A stretch of 64,000 nt of DNA from Flagellimonas lutimaris (lineage in GTDB: Bacteria; Bacteroidota; Bacteroidia; Flavobacteriales; Flavobacteriaceae): the NCBI RefSeq assembly GCF_003581615.1, contig NZ_QXFH01000070.1:496001-560000 (forward strand). Reading direction: 5' to 3'. Shown here piece after piece: positions 35,620 through 45,607 of the stretch. The notes under the pieces were generated by a model, which made no database searches, was not told the origin of the DNA, and was given only the letters and a program-made list of their open reading frames with translations. Each line of letters begins with the position of its first letter. Within the stretch, counting starts at the first letter, position 1. A program made the position numbers and the translations under genes.

Positions 35620-36552
35620 ATGAAAAAATTGCTAATGGCCTCCTTGGCTATTTTTGTGGTGTCGTTTGCCACCGCACAAACCGAAGAAGAAATCAAAGCT
35701 GAAATGGGACCAAAAAAAGATTCCATTGCCGCTATACAAAAAAGGGTTGATGCCCTTCAAGCCAAATTGGATGCGCTGCCAGGCTGGAAAATTGGTGCTT
35801 TTGGAACCATTGGAGGTAGTATTTCAGAATTCAACAACTGGTTCGCACAAGGAATCCCTAACAACTCATCTGGAAATATTGGGTTTACTGTCAATGCTTT
35901 TGCCAATCTTCAAAAAGAAAAGTTTTTTTGGAGGAATGCCGCCAACGTAAACTTGTCTTGGGTAAAGTTGGATGACAAAGACGACCCAACCGATAATGAT
36001 AGCTTTCGTGAGGCTACCGATGTGTTCAATATTTCATCTTTATATGGTAGAAAACTGAGCGAGAAATTTGCCATTTCTGCATTGGCAGAGTATAGGACCA
36101 CAATTTTGAGCAATTTCAACGACCCAGGTTATCTTGATTTGGGTGTGGGTGCCACTTGGACCCCAATCCCGGACTTGGTTGTTGTGATGCATCCGCTCAA
36201 CTACAATTTTGTGTTCAGTAGTGAGGATACCATTTTTGAATCTTCCATGGGAGCCAAAATAGTGGCAGATTATACCAAACAAATTGGGGCGATTAGTTTT
36301 AAAAGTAACTTGTCCATGTTCCAAAGTTATAAGAGCGGCGATTTAAGTAATTGGACATGGACCAACTCTTTCTCTTACACGCTTTGGAAAATGATTGGTG
36401 TCGGGTTCGATTTTGGGTTGAGAAACAACAAACAGGAGACCTTGAATTATATCGTAAACAATGCGCCAACACCAGACCCTGATGCTACCTTCGATACTAT
36501 TGACAATGAACTACAGACCTATTGGACCTTGGGACTTAGCTACAAGTTTTAA
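35620..36552 (+). CDS. DUF3078 outer-membrane beta-barrel protein
   Basis: This 310-residue protein has a signal peptide (LLMASLAIFVVSFATAQ), a short coiled region (about 28-52, KKDSIAAIQKRVDALQAKLD) and then alternating strands of a DUF3078 barrel (GAFGTIGGSISEFNNWFAQG, LGVGATWTPIPDLVVVMHPL), ending YWTLGLSYKF with the aromatic terminal residue. It should sit in the outer membrane. Function is unknown. I use ATG at 35620, since the upstream frame lacks a signal. Confidence 0.85.
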   Translation: MKKLLMASLAIFVVSFATAQTEEEIKAEMGPKKDSIAAIQKRVDALQAKLDALPGWKIGAFGTIGGSISEFNNWFAQGIPNNSSGNIGFTVNAFANLQKEKFFWRNAANVNLSWVKLDDKDDPTDNDSFREATDVFNISSLYGRKLSEKFAISALAEYRTTILSNFNDPGYLDLGVGATWTPIPDLVVVMHPLNYNFVFSSEDTIFESSMGAKIVADYTKQIGAISFKSNLSMFQSYKSGDLSNWTWTNSFSYTLWKMIGVGFDFGLRNNKQETLNYIVNNAPTPDPDATFDTIDNELQTYWTLGLSYKF

Positions 36553-36572
36553 AAGCATTGAACATACAAACA

Positions 36573-36602
36573 AAAAAAGCCCTCGATTAAGAGGGCTTTT
36601 TT
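36573..36602. terminator. Terminator after the DUF3078 gene
   Basis: AAAAAAGCCCTC/GAGGGCTTTTTT with a short loop. The flanking A-run and T-run suggest it works in both directions. Confidence 0.85.
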
Positions 36603-36819
36603 GTGGGGTGAAAAATGTTTTTCGTGTTTTTAAGACCATGGTCTAAGTAGGTTAAGATCTGTAAAATCTGTGCGTGACACTAAAATGACTTAAAAACAAT
36701 GTGAATGTAGGTCTATTGTGGCGAGACCCTAAATTTTTGTTGTGAATTGGCCGGAAAATGTTGTGAAGCATCCAGTGCATGCAGTTCGTCGAATAAGCTA
36801 GCCCTTAAACCATAAAGAA

Positions 36820-38031
36820 CTAATACTCGTCTAAATGCTCCGGATACAAAAAGTTGTTATATGGAAAACGGGTTACATGGATATCCCGAACCGCATCATA
36901 AACACGTTTTCTGAACTCGTCCATATTTTCCTTGTTCAATGCCGAGATAAATAGCGCTTTGTCCCCAAGTTTGTTGAAATACGTTTTTTTCCATTCTTCA
37001 AGAGTGAAATGAGCAGTGGTTCTTTCTGTCACCAAATCATCATCATCAATGGTTTCTGGAGTGTACTGGTCTATTTTATTAAAAACCATGATACAGGGCT
37101 TATCCGAACTGTCTATTTCATCCAAAATCTGGTTTACCGAGTCAATATGCTCCTCAAAATTAGGATGCGAAATATCCACCACATGGAGTAAAAGGTCAGC
37201 TTCGCGAACTTCATCCAAAGTACTTTTAAAACTTTCCACCAATTGGGTGGGCAATTTTCTAATAAATCCTACCGTATCGCTCAACAGAAAGGGAAGGTTC
37301 CCGAGGACTACTTTTCTAACTGTGGTGTCCAGCGTAGCAAAAAGTTTATTTTCCGCAAAAACATCGCTTTTGCTGATCACGTTCATTAAGGTGGATTTAC
37401 CAACATTGGTGTATCCGACCAAAGCAACCCGAACCAAAGAACCACGGTTGCCACGTTGGGTCTCCATTTGGCGGTCTATTTTGGCAAGTTTCTTTTTAAG
37501 CAATGCAATTCGGTCACGAACAATACGTCTATCCGTTTCAATTTCCGTTTCACCGGGACCACGCATACCAATACCACCACGTTGTCTTTCCAAGTGGGTC
37601 CAAAGGCCGGTCAAACGAGGTAAAAGATATTCGTATTGAGCCAACTCAACTTGGGTCCTGGCATAACTGGTCTTGGCCCTTTGGGCAAATATGTCCAGAA
37701 TCAAACTGGTTCTATCCAGAACTTTACAGCGTAGTAGTTTTTCAATATTGTTCTGTTGTGCGGGAGACAATTCATCATCAAAGATTACGGAACCTATTTC
37801 ATTCTCCTTTACGAATTGGCGCACCTCCTCCATTTTCCCACTTCCGATATAGGTTTTGGGATTGGGAACATCAATACGTTGCACAAATCTTTTTTCGACC
37901 TCGCCACCGGCAGTGTAGGTCAAAAATTCAAGCTCATCCAAGTACTCCTTTACCTTTTCTTCATTCTGGTGTTGATTCATTACACCAATGAGTACCGCCT
38001 TTTCATATTCAATCGACTTCTTTTCTAGCAT
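36820..38031 (-). CDS. hflX: GTPase HflX
   Basis: This 403-residue GTPase binds the large ribosomal subunit and splits stalled ribosomes in stress. The N-terminal HflX domain ends with ERQRGGIGMRGPGETEIETD. The GTPase domain has G1 GYTNVGKSTL near residue 207, G3 DTVGFIRKLP and G4 NKID. The C-terminal part is short. I start it at ATG 38031 (MLEKKSIEYE). It is a single gene on the minus strand. Confidence 0.95.
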   Translation of the reverse strand: MLEKKSIEYEKAVLIGVMNQHQNEEKVKEYLDELEFLTYTAGGEVEKRFVQRIDVPNPKTYIGSGKMEEVRQFVKENEIGSVIFDDELSPAQQNNIEKLLRCKVLDRTSLILDIFAQRAKTSYARTQVELAQYEYLLPRLTGLWTHLERQRGGIGMRGPGETEIETDRRIVRDRIALLKKKLAKIDRQMETQRGNRGSLVRVALVGYTNVGKSTLMNVISKSDVFAENKLFATLDTTVRKVVLGNLPFLLSDTVGFIRKLPTQLVESFKSTLDEVREADLLLHVVDISHPNFEEHIDSVNQILDEIDSSDKPCIMVFNKIDQYTPETIDDDDLVTERTTAHFTLEEWKKTYFNKLGDKALFISALNKENMDEFRKRVYDAVRDIHVTRFPYNNFLYPEHLDEY

Positions 38032-38179
38032 CAAATGGATTTAGAATGCAAATCTACACAATGTTTTGGAAGCTGTTTGGTGCTTTTCGCCTTTTAAGGG
38101 CTGATGAACAGGGGAAAAGACTATAATTTAATTGTATTGTTCCCTATCTTGATGCCCTAAACCAAACTAACCCAACATA

Positions 38180-40921
38180 ATGTTTAGAATGCAACCTCTC
38201 CCGAATCCAAAACATACACATTTTTTAAAGTATCTCTCTGGCTTTTTATTGATGGCCATCTTGATTCCATTCGGACTCAAGGCACAAAATCCATCCATTC
38301 CAGATCCCGATGATGTAATCGGTTTTGAAATAGGTTCCGATTTTCATTTGGCCACCTATGAGCAATCCATTGACTATTTTAAAAAGTTGGATGCCGCAAG
38401 TGATTTGGTAGAAATGCGGGAAACCGGAAAAACTTCAGAAGGCCGCACGTGGTATTATGTTTTGATTTCCTCCAAAGAAAACTTGGCCAAGATTGACCAC
38501 TATAAGGAAATCTCGCAGAAATTGGCCCATCCCAAAGGGATGTCGCGCGAAGAAGCCCAGAACCTGGCAGAGGAAGGCAAGGCCATTGTGGATTTAAGTG
38601 GCGGTTTGCACGCTTCTGAAGTGGCAGGGGCACAACACATTATTACATTGGCCCATCAAATTGTAAATGAGGCGGATTCCAAAAAATTTAAACCTATTCT
38701 GGATGATGTTATTTTGGTATTATGGCCATCGTTAAATCCGGACGGGCAAGATATCATTGCCAATTGGTACATGTCCAATGTGGGAACACCTTATGAAACT
38801 GCCCGAACACCATGGCTCTACCAAAAATATGTGGGTCACGACAACAACCGTGATGCCTATATGCTCAATATGTTGGAATCTCGGGTAGTGGGTAGAACCT
38901 GGCGCGAATGGGAACCCAATGTTATTCATGTCCACCATCAATCCTCTCCATTTCCCACCCGAATTTGGTTGCCGCCTTTTGCTGAGCCTATTGCTCCGCA
39001 AACCCCACCCATTGTGGCTCGTGAAGTTAACATGATCGGGATGGCCATGGCACAGGAATTGGAAACCGAAGGCTTGCCGGGAGCCGTTCATATGGGAAAG
39101 GGTTTTGATGCATGGTACCCAGGTTATATTGATTACTTGCCTGCCATGCAAAATATACCTTCGTTTTGGACAGAAACGGCATTGTACCGATACGCTACGC
39201 CATATTTTTATACCATTAAGGATTTTCCTAAACACAGAAAAGATTTGCGGGTAGAATCGCTATATAACAGTCCATGGAAAGGTGGCTGGTGGCACTTGAG
39301 CGATGCCATGCAATATATGCAGACGGCTTCCATCGCCGTGTTGGATTATTCTGCCAAATACAAGGAAACGCTTCTTTTTAATAAGTATCAAGCCGCAGTA
39401 ACAACCATCGAAAAATATAAGAATGAGCCGCCCTATGCCTATATCATACCACAAAAACAAAGAGACCCGTCTCGTCCGGTAGAATTGTTGAAACGCTTGG
39501 CTTTTAATGGAATCAAAATATCGCAATTGAATAAACCGATGGAGTATTCTGGCGCGACATATCCCAAGGGAACTTGGGTGATACCAATGGACCAAGAGTT
39601 TGCAGAAATGGCACGACAGGTTTTGGATGTGCAAGTATATCCAGATTTAAGGGAGTCGCCCGATGGCCCACTTGAGCAACCCTATGATGCTGCCGGGTGG
39701 ACGCTTCCTTTTCAGATGGAAGTCGATGTGATTACAGGAACACTTCCCTTGCCGGATGCTTTTAGGGAAGCATTGACCCCTGTTGAAGGTACTCCGTTAG
39801 AAACTACAGATGATGAGGAAAAGGACCTCAACAAAACAGATTTTACGCCTGGTGTCGGATTTGATACCGATAAAGTAGCGGCTGGAATTAAGCCATTGCC
39901 AGGTACCCTCCGTGGCAGTGGAAGCACATTATGGTTAGATCCAACAGAGAACAATATTTTCCGCGTATTGGCAGAGGCCATGAAAGGTGGTTTAACCGTT
40001 AGCTATGATGCCGACACCAGAAAATACGGTGTTAGAGGTGCCTCTCGAAGTAAAATCAGTCAATGGATTAATGATTATGCAATTAATGGGAAAATGGGAT
40101 CAGGCTCAGGTGATGCCAATGTAAAAGCTAGAATAGGAGTGTACCGTCCATGGACTGCAAGTATGGATATGGGATGGACCCGATGGTTGCTTGATAATTT
40201 TGGGTTTCCCTATTCATCTGTTCGTAATGCGGATTTTATGTCCAACAATTTAAAAGACCGTTTTGATGTAATAGTGATGGCCTCCGAGTGGCCGGGCTCC
40301 ATTGAAAACGGATTGGAACCCGGTTCCGCTCCGCCACAATATGCCGGAGGATTAGGCGAATTGGGAATACGCAACCTGAATGCTTTTGTGGAACAAGGAG
40401 GTACCTTGATTACCTTGAACAGAAGCTCCAATTTTGCGATTAATGCTTTGCATCTCCCTGTTAAAAATGTAGTCGATAAGGTTGATAGGGCCAAATTCTT
40501 CACAGGTGGGTCCATTATGCAGTTAGAAACAAACCCACAACACCCTGTGATGGCAGGAATGCAAGACAAGGCAAATGTGTTTGTCTATAATAGTCCCATA
40601 TTTATCACTCTCGATGGCTTTAAAGGTGAGGTTCTAGCTAAATATCAGGAAAATGGTTCTCCGTTAATGTCTGGATTCTTGGTAGGTGAAAAATACATGA
40701 ATGGAAATGCCGCCGCTTTGGATGTAAAGCATGGCAAGGGGCACGTGCTCCTTTTTGGATATCAACCTCAATGGCGTGGTCAGCCAATGGGCACGTACAG
40801 AACACTTTTTAGTGCATTGTTGTATGCCAATAAATTATCGGATGTAGTGCGTGATGTACCTGAAGAATGGCAAACATTGACAAATACGTCAACACCGGAA
40901 AAAGAAAATAGTCAAGATTAG
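38180..40921 (+). CDS. M14-family zinc carboxypeptidase, secreted
   Basis: This 913-residue exported peptidase has a signal peptide (about residues 20-36, FLLMAILIPFGLKAQ). The M14 domain begins GFEIGSDFHLATYEQ; zinc ligands lie in GGLHASEVAG (HxxE) near residue 138 and VIHVHHQSSPF (His) near 254, with RDAY nearby. The large C-terminal half (about 450-890) contains a glutamine-amidotransferase-like part (NLNAFVEQGGTLITLNRSS). Such proteins are common in flavobacteria and probably cut peptides outside the cell. Substrate is not known. Confidence 0.88.
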   Translation: MFRMQPLPNPKHTHFLKYLSGFLLMAILIPFGLKAQNPSIPDPDDVIGFEIGSDFHLATYEQSIDYFKKLDAASDLVEMRETGKTSEGRTWYYVLISSKENLAKIDHYKEISQKLAHPKGMSREEAQNLAEEGKAIVDLSGGLHASEVAGAQHIITLAHQIVNEADSKKFKPILDDVILVLWPSLNPDGQDIIANWYMSNVGTPYETARTPWLYQKYVGHDNNRDAYMLNMLESRVVGRTWREWEPNVIHVHHQSSPFPTRIWLPPFAEPIAPQTPPIVAREVNMIGMAMAQELETEGLPGAVHMGKGFDAWYPGYIDYLPAMQNIPSFWTETALYRYATPYFYTIKDFPKHRKDLRVESLYNSPWKGGWWHLSDAMQYMQTASIAVLDYSAKYKETLLFNKYQAAVTTIEKYKNEPPYAYIIPQKQRDPSRPVELLKRLAFNGIKISQLNKPMEYSGATYPKGTWVIPMDQEFAEMARQVLDVQVYPDLRESPDGPLEQPYDAAGWTLPFQMEVDVITGTLPLPDAFREALTPVEGTPLETTDDEEKDLNKTDFTPGVGFDTDKVAAGIKPLPGTLRGSGSTLWLDPTENNIFRVLAEAMKGGLTVSYDADTRKYGVRGASRSKISQWINDYAINGKMGSGSGDANVKARIGVYRPWTASMDMGWTRWLLDNFGFPYSSVRNADFMSNNLKDRFDVIVMASEWPGSIENGLEPGSAPPQYAGGLGELGIRNLNAFVEQGGTLITLNRSSNFAINALHLPVKNVVDKVDRAKFFTGGSIMQLETNPQHPVMAGMQDKANVFVYNSPIFITLDGFKGEVLAKYQENGSPLMSGFLVGEKYMNGNAAALDVKHGKGHVLLFGYQPQWRGQPMGTYRTLFSALLYANKLSDVVRDVPEEWQTLTNTSTPEKENSQD

Positions 40922-40946
40922 ATAAACTATAAAAGCAGGAGAAGAA

Positions 40947-41897
40947 TTGCAAAAGCAGGAGAACAGGCATACCGTTGCATTTTATAATCTCGAAAATTTT
41001 TTCGATACCAGGGACGACCCCTATTTGCTCGATGATGATTTTACTCCTAAGGGGTTTAGAAAATGGAACAAATCAAGATTTAGGAAGAAGGTCAAGAAGA
41101 TTTCCAAGGCAATCTCAAAAATTGGATTGGATGATAGTGGGTATCCTCCGGTTTTGCTCGGTATGGCAGAAGTGGAAAATAAGGGGGTCATCCAAAAGAT
41201 GTTACAATCCAAAAGACTTAGGGATATAGACTATGATGCCATTCATTTTGATTCACCTGATGAACGTGGCATCGATACGGCACTTATTTATGATAAAAAA
41301 CACTTTGAGGTACTGGATGCCGAGACCATTCCTTTGATGGTACAAAACACTAATGGTGATCGAGACTTTACCCGGGACATTTTGTATGTGCACGGCAAAT
41401 TACATCAAGAAGAGATTCATGTTTTTGTAAACCATTGGCCCTCCCGAAGGGAAGGAGCTAAGGAAACTAGTTATAAGCGTATCAAGGCAGCAGAAACCAT
41501 CCTGCAGAAAATTGAAGGCATACAAGATGACCATCCCAACATTATTATAATGGGTGATTTAAACGATGACCCAAATTCAGAAAGTTTACAAACCCTAATG
41601 CGTACTGGAATGTTCATCAACCCAATGAAACAATTGTTGTCTCCTTTTGAAGGAAGTGCCAACTATAAGGGTAAATGGAGTTTGTTCGACCAAATATTGC
41701 TAACCCATAGTTTTTTAAATTATGAGGCAGGTACTCACAGTTTTATAAAGGCGAAGATATTTTCACCTCGATTCTTAAAAGAGTGGAAGGGTAGATACAA
41801 GGGAAACCCATTCCGAACCTTTGCTGGAAAGAAATATTTAGGTGGATATAGCGACCACTTTCCGGTTTATATTGTTTTGGATGAAAACAAAATTTAG
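40947..41897 (+). CDS. Endonuclease/exonuclease/phosphatase family protein
   Basis: This 316-residue EEP-fold hydrolase has the metal residues VAFYNLENFFDTRDD (Asn/Glu), GMAEVENKGV, IIIMGDLNDDPNSES (Asp, Asn) and GGYSDHFPVYI (Asp-His). No signal peptide is seen, so it acts in the cytoplasm unless exported by other means. It lies 25 bases after the M14 gene. The start is TTG at 40947, since no ATG is in frame. Substrate may be DNA, RNA or a phosphorylated small molecule. Confidence 0.85.
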   Translation: MQKQENRHTVAFYNLENFFDTRDDPYLLDDDFTPKGFRKWNKSRFRKKVKKISKAISKIGLDDSGYPPVLLGMAEVENKGVIQKMLQSKRLRDIDYDAIHFDSPDERGIDTALIYDKKHFEVLDAETIPLMVQNTNGDRDFTRDILYVHGKLHQEEIHVFVNHWPSRREGAKETSYKRIKAAETILQKIEGIQDDHPNIIIMGDLNDDPNSESLQTLMRTGMFINPMKQLLSPFEGSANYKGKWSLFDQILLTHSFLNYEAGTHSFIKAKIFSPRFLKEWKGRYKGNPFRTFAGKKYLGGYSDHFPVYIVLDENKI

Positions 41898-42047
41898 TGT
41901 AAGAAAAGAGTTACACCACATAAAAGTCAATTTTCACAACATAATGAAGTAAAACACTATGTATTTCATCGAATAAAGTAGGAATTTTATCGATGATTCG
42001 TACATGTCTATTTATATTCGTAGTCCAAATCTTACCTTAACTTAACT

Positions 42048-44243
42048 ATGGACTACAGATTTCCTTTAGGGCTCAAGGGAGTAATCTTCTCCATCATAAT
42101 GTCGCTTTTAAGCGCTGTTCACGTACTTGCTCAAACCAAAAATGCAAAAGAGCAAATACGTTCTTCCTACAATCAAGGGAAAATGTCTTCTTTTATTTCC
42201 GAATTGGAAATAGAGCACCAAACGAAACTTAAAAAAATAGGTGATTTGGTAAGGTCCAAAGGACTTAAAGCTTCAGAGAAAAAAAATAACGGTATCCAAA
42301 TAGCACTTAAAGATATCGGTACCGATGGCACTCCACTATATTATACTACACTCAACGATCCTGCTTCCCAGACCTCTAGAGCACACACACTTTACGATAA
42401 AGGACTGTTGAATTTAGGTTTAACCGGAACCAATATGGAAGTAGGTGTTTGGGATTCGGGAGTAGCATTGACTTCACACCAAGAGTTTGATACCCGTGCA
42501 AAGAATGCCGATGATGCCGATGAGGTAAGCTTACATGCTACTTTGGTGACAGGTAATCTTATTTCAGCCGGTGTGGAACCCAATGCAAAAGGGGTTGCAT
42601 ACGGTGCGCAAGCATTGACCCATGATTGGAGCCGCGATAAAATTGAGGTGGCGGAAGCAGCGGCAAATGGACTTTTGTTGAGTAATCATTCCTATGGTAT
42701 TTTATCTGATAGAGTGCCTGATTGGTATTTTGGCGCTTACATTAAGGTTACACAAGATTGGGATAGGATAATGTACAACGCTCCTTATTACTTAATGGTA
42801 ACTGCTGCTGGAAATGCGCAAAACTCCTACGATAACGAAGCTCCAAATTATGGTAAAACAGCTGACGGTTTTGACCTTTTGTTAGGCTTTACCACAACTA
42901 AAAACGGACTTACCATTGCAGGTGCCAACACAGAGATTGATAGTAACGGAGAATTGAAAAAAGCTTCAGTTGCCGGATATAGTAGTTTTGGACCTGTAGA
43001 TGATGGCCGTGTAAAACCAGACTTGGCTGGCGATGGTGGTGATATCCTTTCCACAAGTTCTACAACTAACAGTAGCTATCAAGTTTCCGCAGGAACTTCT
43101 ATGGCCGCACCTGGGGTTACAGGTTCCCTTTTGTTATTGCAGCAGTATCACGAGGAACTTTTTGGTTCTTTCATGAAAGCAGCAACCCTAAAAGGACTTG
43201 CACTCCACACTGCCGATGATGTGGATGCCAAAGGACCCGACTATAAAATGGGCTGGGGCATAATGAATGCCAAATCAGCGGCCGAAGTGCTTCAAAATAG
43301 AGAATACACTTCATTGGTAAATGAAGAATCCCTGTTGGATGGCGAGACATTTACTTTAACTGTAACAGCAATTGATGGTGAGGATTTGATAGCTTCTATT
43401 TCGTGGACAGACCCAGAGGCAGAAACTGTGAACAGAGGTGAACTTAATAGTGTAACTGCAGCTTTGATGAACGATTTGGATATCAGGATTACTAAAGATG
43501 GGCAAACTTACATGCCATGGAAATTAAACCCGGCCAAAGCGAATGATAGTGCTACTAAAGGTGACAACAAAGTTGATCCCTTTGAACGTGTTGAGGTAGA
43601 AAATGCAAGTGGCACCTATACGATTACTATTTCTCACAAAGGGAGTTTAAAAAATGGACAACAGGACTTTTCCTTGATTGTTTCAGGCGCACAAGTTTCT
43701 AATTGCTCCATTGAGACGCCTTCAGGTATTGATTTGGAAAACTCCACAAGCGAGGGTTCTACTATTTCTTGGAACGAAGCAGAAGAAACTTTGTTTGAAG
43801 TACAGTACAAGAGTATTGATTCAGATGTATGGGAAAGTGAACTTATTTGGGAAAACAGTTTTGAGCTTGCGTCCTTTGAAGAAGGGAAAGTGTACGAGGC
43901 CCGTGTGCGTTCCATTTGCACCGAAAACGCAGTATCGGAGTTCTCAGAAACCATTGAGTTTGAATTCCAAGGTGAAGAAACAACCTTGATTGAAAACACA
44001 CCTTTATTTATCCCACAAGAATTGAATGTCTCTGTATTTCCGAACCCAGCCGTAGACTATTTGAACGTGAATGCCGAACTGTCCAAAGATGCCGAATTTT
44101 CTATCGTAACCACTTCAGGAAACGTGATTAAAAAAGGAAAAACGCAAGGTTCCATTAATGTAGCTTCGTTATCTTCTGGTTTATATGTTTTGGTAGTTCA
44201 GGATTACTCCGGAATCAAGAGTACTAAGTTTTATAAAAACTAG
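42048..44243 (+). CDS. Secreted S8 serine protease with T9SS sorting domain
   Basis: This 731-residue protein has a signal peptide (VIFSIIMSLLSAVHVLAQ). The subtilisin-type triad lies in VGVWDSGVALTSHQEF (Asp), VSLHATLVTGNL (His) and GTSMAAPGVTGSLL (Ser). A fibronectin-type III-like part follows at about 545-630. The end is a type A T9SS sorting domain (VSVFPNPAVDYLNVN, SSGLYVLVVQD, KFYKN). It should be secreted and anchored or released by type IX secretion. Its own gene context has no other protease. Confidence 0.93.
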   Translation: MDYRFPLGLKGVIFSIIMSLLSAVHVLAQTKNAKEQIRSSYNQGKMSSFISELEIEHQTKLKKIGDLVRSKGLKASEKKNNGIQIALKDIGTDGTPLYYTTLNDPASQTSRAHTLYDKGLLNLGLTGTNMEVGVWDSGVALTSHQEFDTRAKNADDADEVSLHATLVTGNLISAGVEPNAKGVAYGAQALTHDWSRDKIEVAEAAANGLLLSNHSYGILSDRVPDWYFGAYIKVTQDWDRIMYNAPYYLMVTAAGNAQNSYDNEAPNYGKTADGFDLLLGFTTTKNGLTIAGANTEIDSNGELKKASVAGYSSFGPVDDGRVKPDLAGDGGDILSTSSTTNSSYQVSAGTSMAAPGVTGSLLLLQQYHEELFGSFMKAATLKGLALHTADDVDAKGPDYKMGWGIMNAKSAAEVLQNREYTSLVNEESLLDGETFTLTVTAIDGEDLIASISWTDPEAETVNRGELNSVTAALMNDLDIRITKDGQTYMPWKLNPAKANDSATKGDNKVDPFERVEVENASGTYTITISHKGSLKNGQQDFSLIVSGAQVSNCSIETPSGIDLENSTSEGSTISWNEAEETLFEVQYKSIDSDVWESELIWENSFELASFEEGKVYEARVRSICTENAVSEFSETIEFEFQGEETTLIENTPLFIPQELNVSVFPNPAVDYLNVNAELSKDAEFSIVTTSGNVIKKGKTQGSINVASLSSGLYVLVVQDYSGIKSTKFYKN

Positions 44244-44283
44244 TCGCAGGCTCAATTTACAGTTTCCAATAACTAATTTTCGC

Positions 44284-44313
44284 AATAGATTCTTCACTAG
44301 GTTCAGAATGACA
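44284..44313 (-). repeat. Intergenic repeat, copy B
   Basis: On the minus strand TGTCATTCTGA, seven bases, and GAAGAATCTATT: the same ends as copy A at 33881-33926 with a shorter core. Confidence 0.6.
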
Positions 44314-44345
44314 TTGCTTATTGCTTAATTGGGTATGGCTGTAAG

Positions 44346-44363
44346 TTCGAGCGCAGTCGAGAA
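44346..44363. repeat. Repeat-related word with palindromic core
   Basis: TTCGAGCGCAGTCGAGAA has an imperfect palindrome and resembles the repeat family commonly seen between flavobacterial genes. Confidence 0.35.
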
Positions 44364-44413
44364 TTTTTTCGTCCCTTTTACCTTTGACCAGTCACCCTTT
44401 ACCCAATAAAACG

Positions 44414-45127
44414 TCAAACTTTTTTAATCTCATCATCGTCCAAGCGCTCTTCATTTCGCAATCGTAAGAAAACTTGTGCAGTGGTCACCACATCCAATTC
44501 GCAATAGGTCACAATTCTGTCCAAGTCATTTTCCTTATAGAATACATCTTTCACCATGCCGCCATCCATATCTTCCTTGGGAGAGGGAATTCCGAGCACG
44601 TAAGCCAATAGTTTTAAGGAAGTGTAATGTTTGTAGTCGCCAAACTTCCAAAGTTCCATGGTATCCAGATGAGGCACTTCCCACGGTTTTTTCCCAAATA
44701 AATCCAGTTTGTAGGGTAGGTTGATGCCATTTATTACCATTCTACGAGCGATATAGGGAAAATCGAACTCTTTGCCATTGTGCGCGCACAAAAGGTGCTT
44801 CACTTGGCTAAAATGGTCTTTGAGCAATTGTTTGAATTCTCTCAAAATTTTGATTTCTTCACCATAAAAAGAAGTAACCCGAAAATTTCGATTTTCTCCT
44901 TTGTGAATAAAATAGCCTACGGAAATACAGACAATTTTACCAAATTCGGCCCAAATTCCGGCACGCTCATAGAATTCCTCAGCAGTGAACTCATCTTTGC
45001 GCTGGTACTGCGTTTTCTGTTCCCATAATTGCTGGGCAGTTTCATCCAAGTCGCTAAAATGTTGTTGTTGGGGTACGGTCTCGATATCCAAAAAGAGGAT
45101 ATGCTCCAGGTTAAGTTTATAAAGCAT
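44414..45127 (-). CDS. DnaQ-like 3'-5' exonuclease (PolB-type)
   Basis: This 237-residue RNase H-fold nuclease has the DEDD residues in ILFLDIETVP (Asp, Glu), LLCAHNGKEFDFPYI (Asp) and DRIVTYCELDVVTTAQV (Tyr-x3-Asp, DEDDy type). It belongs to predicted exonucleases related to family B polymerase proofreading domains, here free-standing. It is the last gene in the hem array, nine bases after ogt. It may take part in DNA repair together with that gene. Confidence 0.85.
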   Translation of the reverse strand: MLYKLNLEHILFLDIETVPQQQHFSDLDETAQQLWEQKTQYQRKDEFTAEEFYERAGIWAEFGKIVCISVGYFIHKGENRNFRVTSFYGEEIKILREFKQLLKDHFSQVKHLLCAHNGKEFDFPYIARRMVINGINLPYKLDLFGKKPWEVPHLDTMELWKFGDYKHYTSLKLLAYVLGIPSPKEDMDGGMVKDVFYKENDLDRIVTYCELDVVTTAQVFLRLRNEERLDDDEIKKV

Positions 45128-45136
45128 GGTAAAAAA

Positions 45137-45607
45137 TTAAAAGAGAGTGGTCTGCTTTGCAGGGCTCTCGTGTTCCAATAACCATTTTTTTCTATGCAGT
45201 CCACCTGCATAGCCTGTGAGGCTTCCGTTGGTTCCTATTACACGATGACAAGGAACCACAATCCAAAGTGGATTTTTGCCATTGGCCGAGGCTACTGCAC
45301 GAATGGCCTTTGCGTCACCGAGTTGTTTGGAAAGTTCCAAATAAGAAATGGTTTTTCCAAAAGGTATTTTTAACAGAGCATCCCAAACTTTTTTCTGAAA
45401 ATCGGTGCCCGATGGATTTAGCTTAAGGTCAAATACCGTTCGGTCTCCATTAAAATATTCTTGAAATTGTTTAACAGCATCCTTTAAAACTTCAGGAAAT
45501 ATACCAATAGGTTTTTTATCGTCCAAAACAGTAATGGATGCAAGGCCATTTTCATCGCCTATTAACTCTGCTGTTCCAATAGGAGTCTGTATATAAGCAG
45601 TTTCCAT
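45137..45607 (-). CDS. ogt: Methylated-DNA--protein-cysteine methyltransferase
   Basis: This 156-residue suicide enzyme removes methyl groups from O6-methylguanine. The active Cys is in IVVPCHRVIG near residue 125. The HTH region LKIPFGKTISYLELSKQLGD and RAVASANGKNP precede it. The start METAYIQTPIG is typical. It overlaps the CNNM gene stop by one base. Confidence 0.94.
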   Translation of the reverse strand: METAYIQTPIGTAELIGDENGLASITVLDDKKPIGIFPEVLKDAVKQFQEYFNGDRTVFDLKLNPSGTDFQKKVWDALLKIPFGKTISYLELSKQLGDAKAIRAVASANGKNPLWIVVPCHRVIGTNGSLTGYAGGLHRKKWLLEHESPAKQTTLF

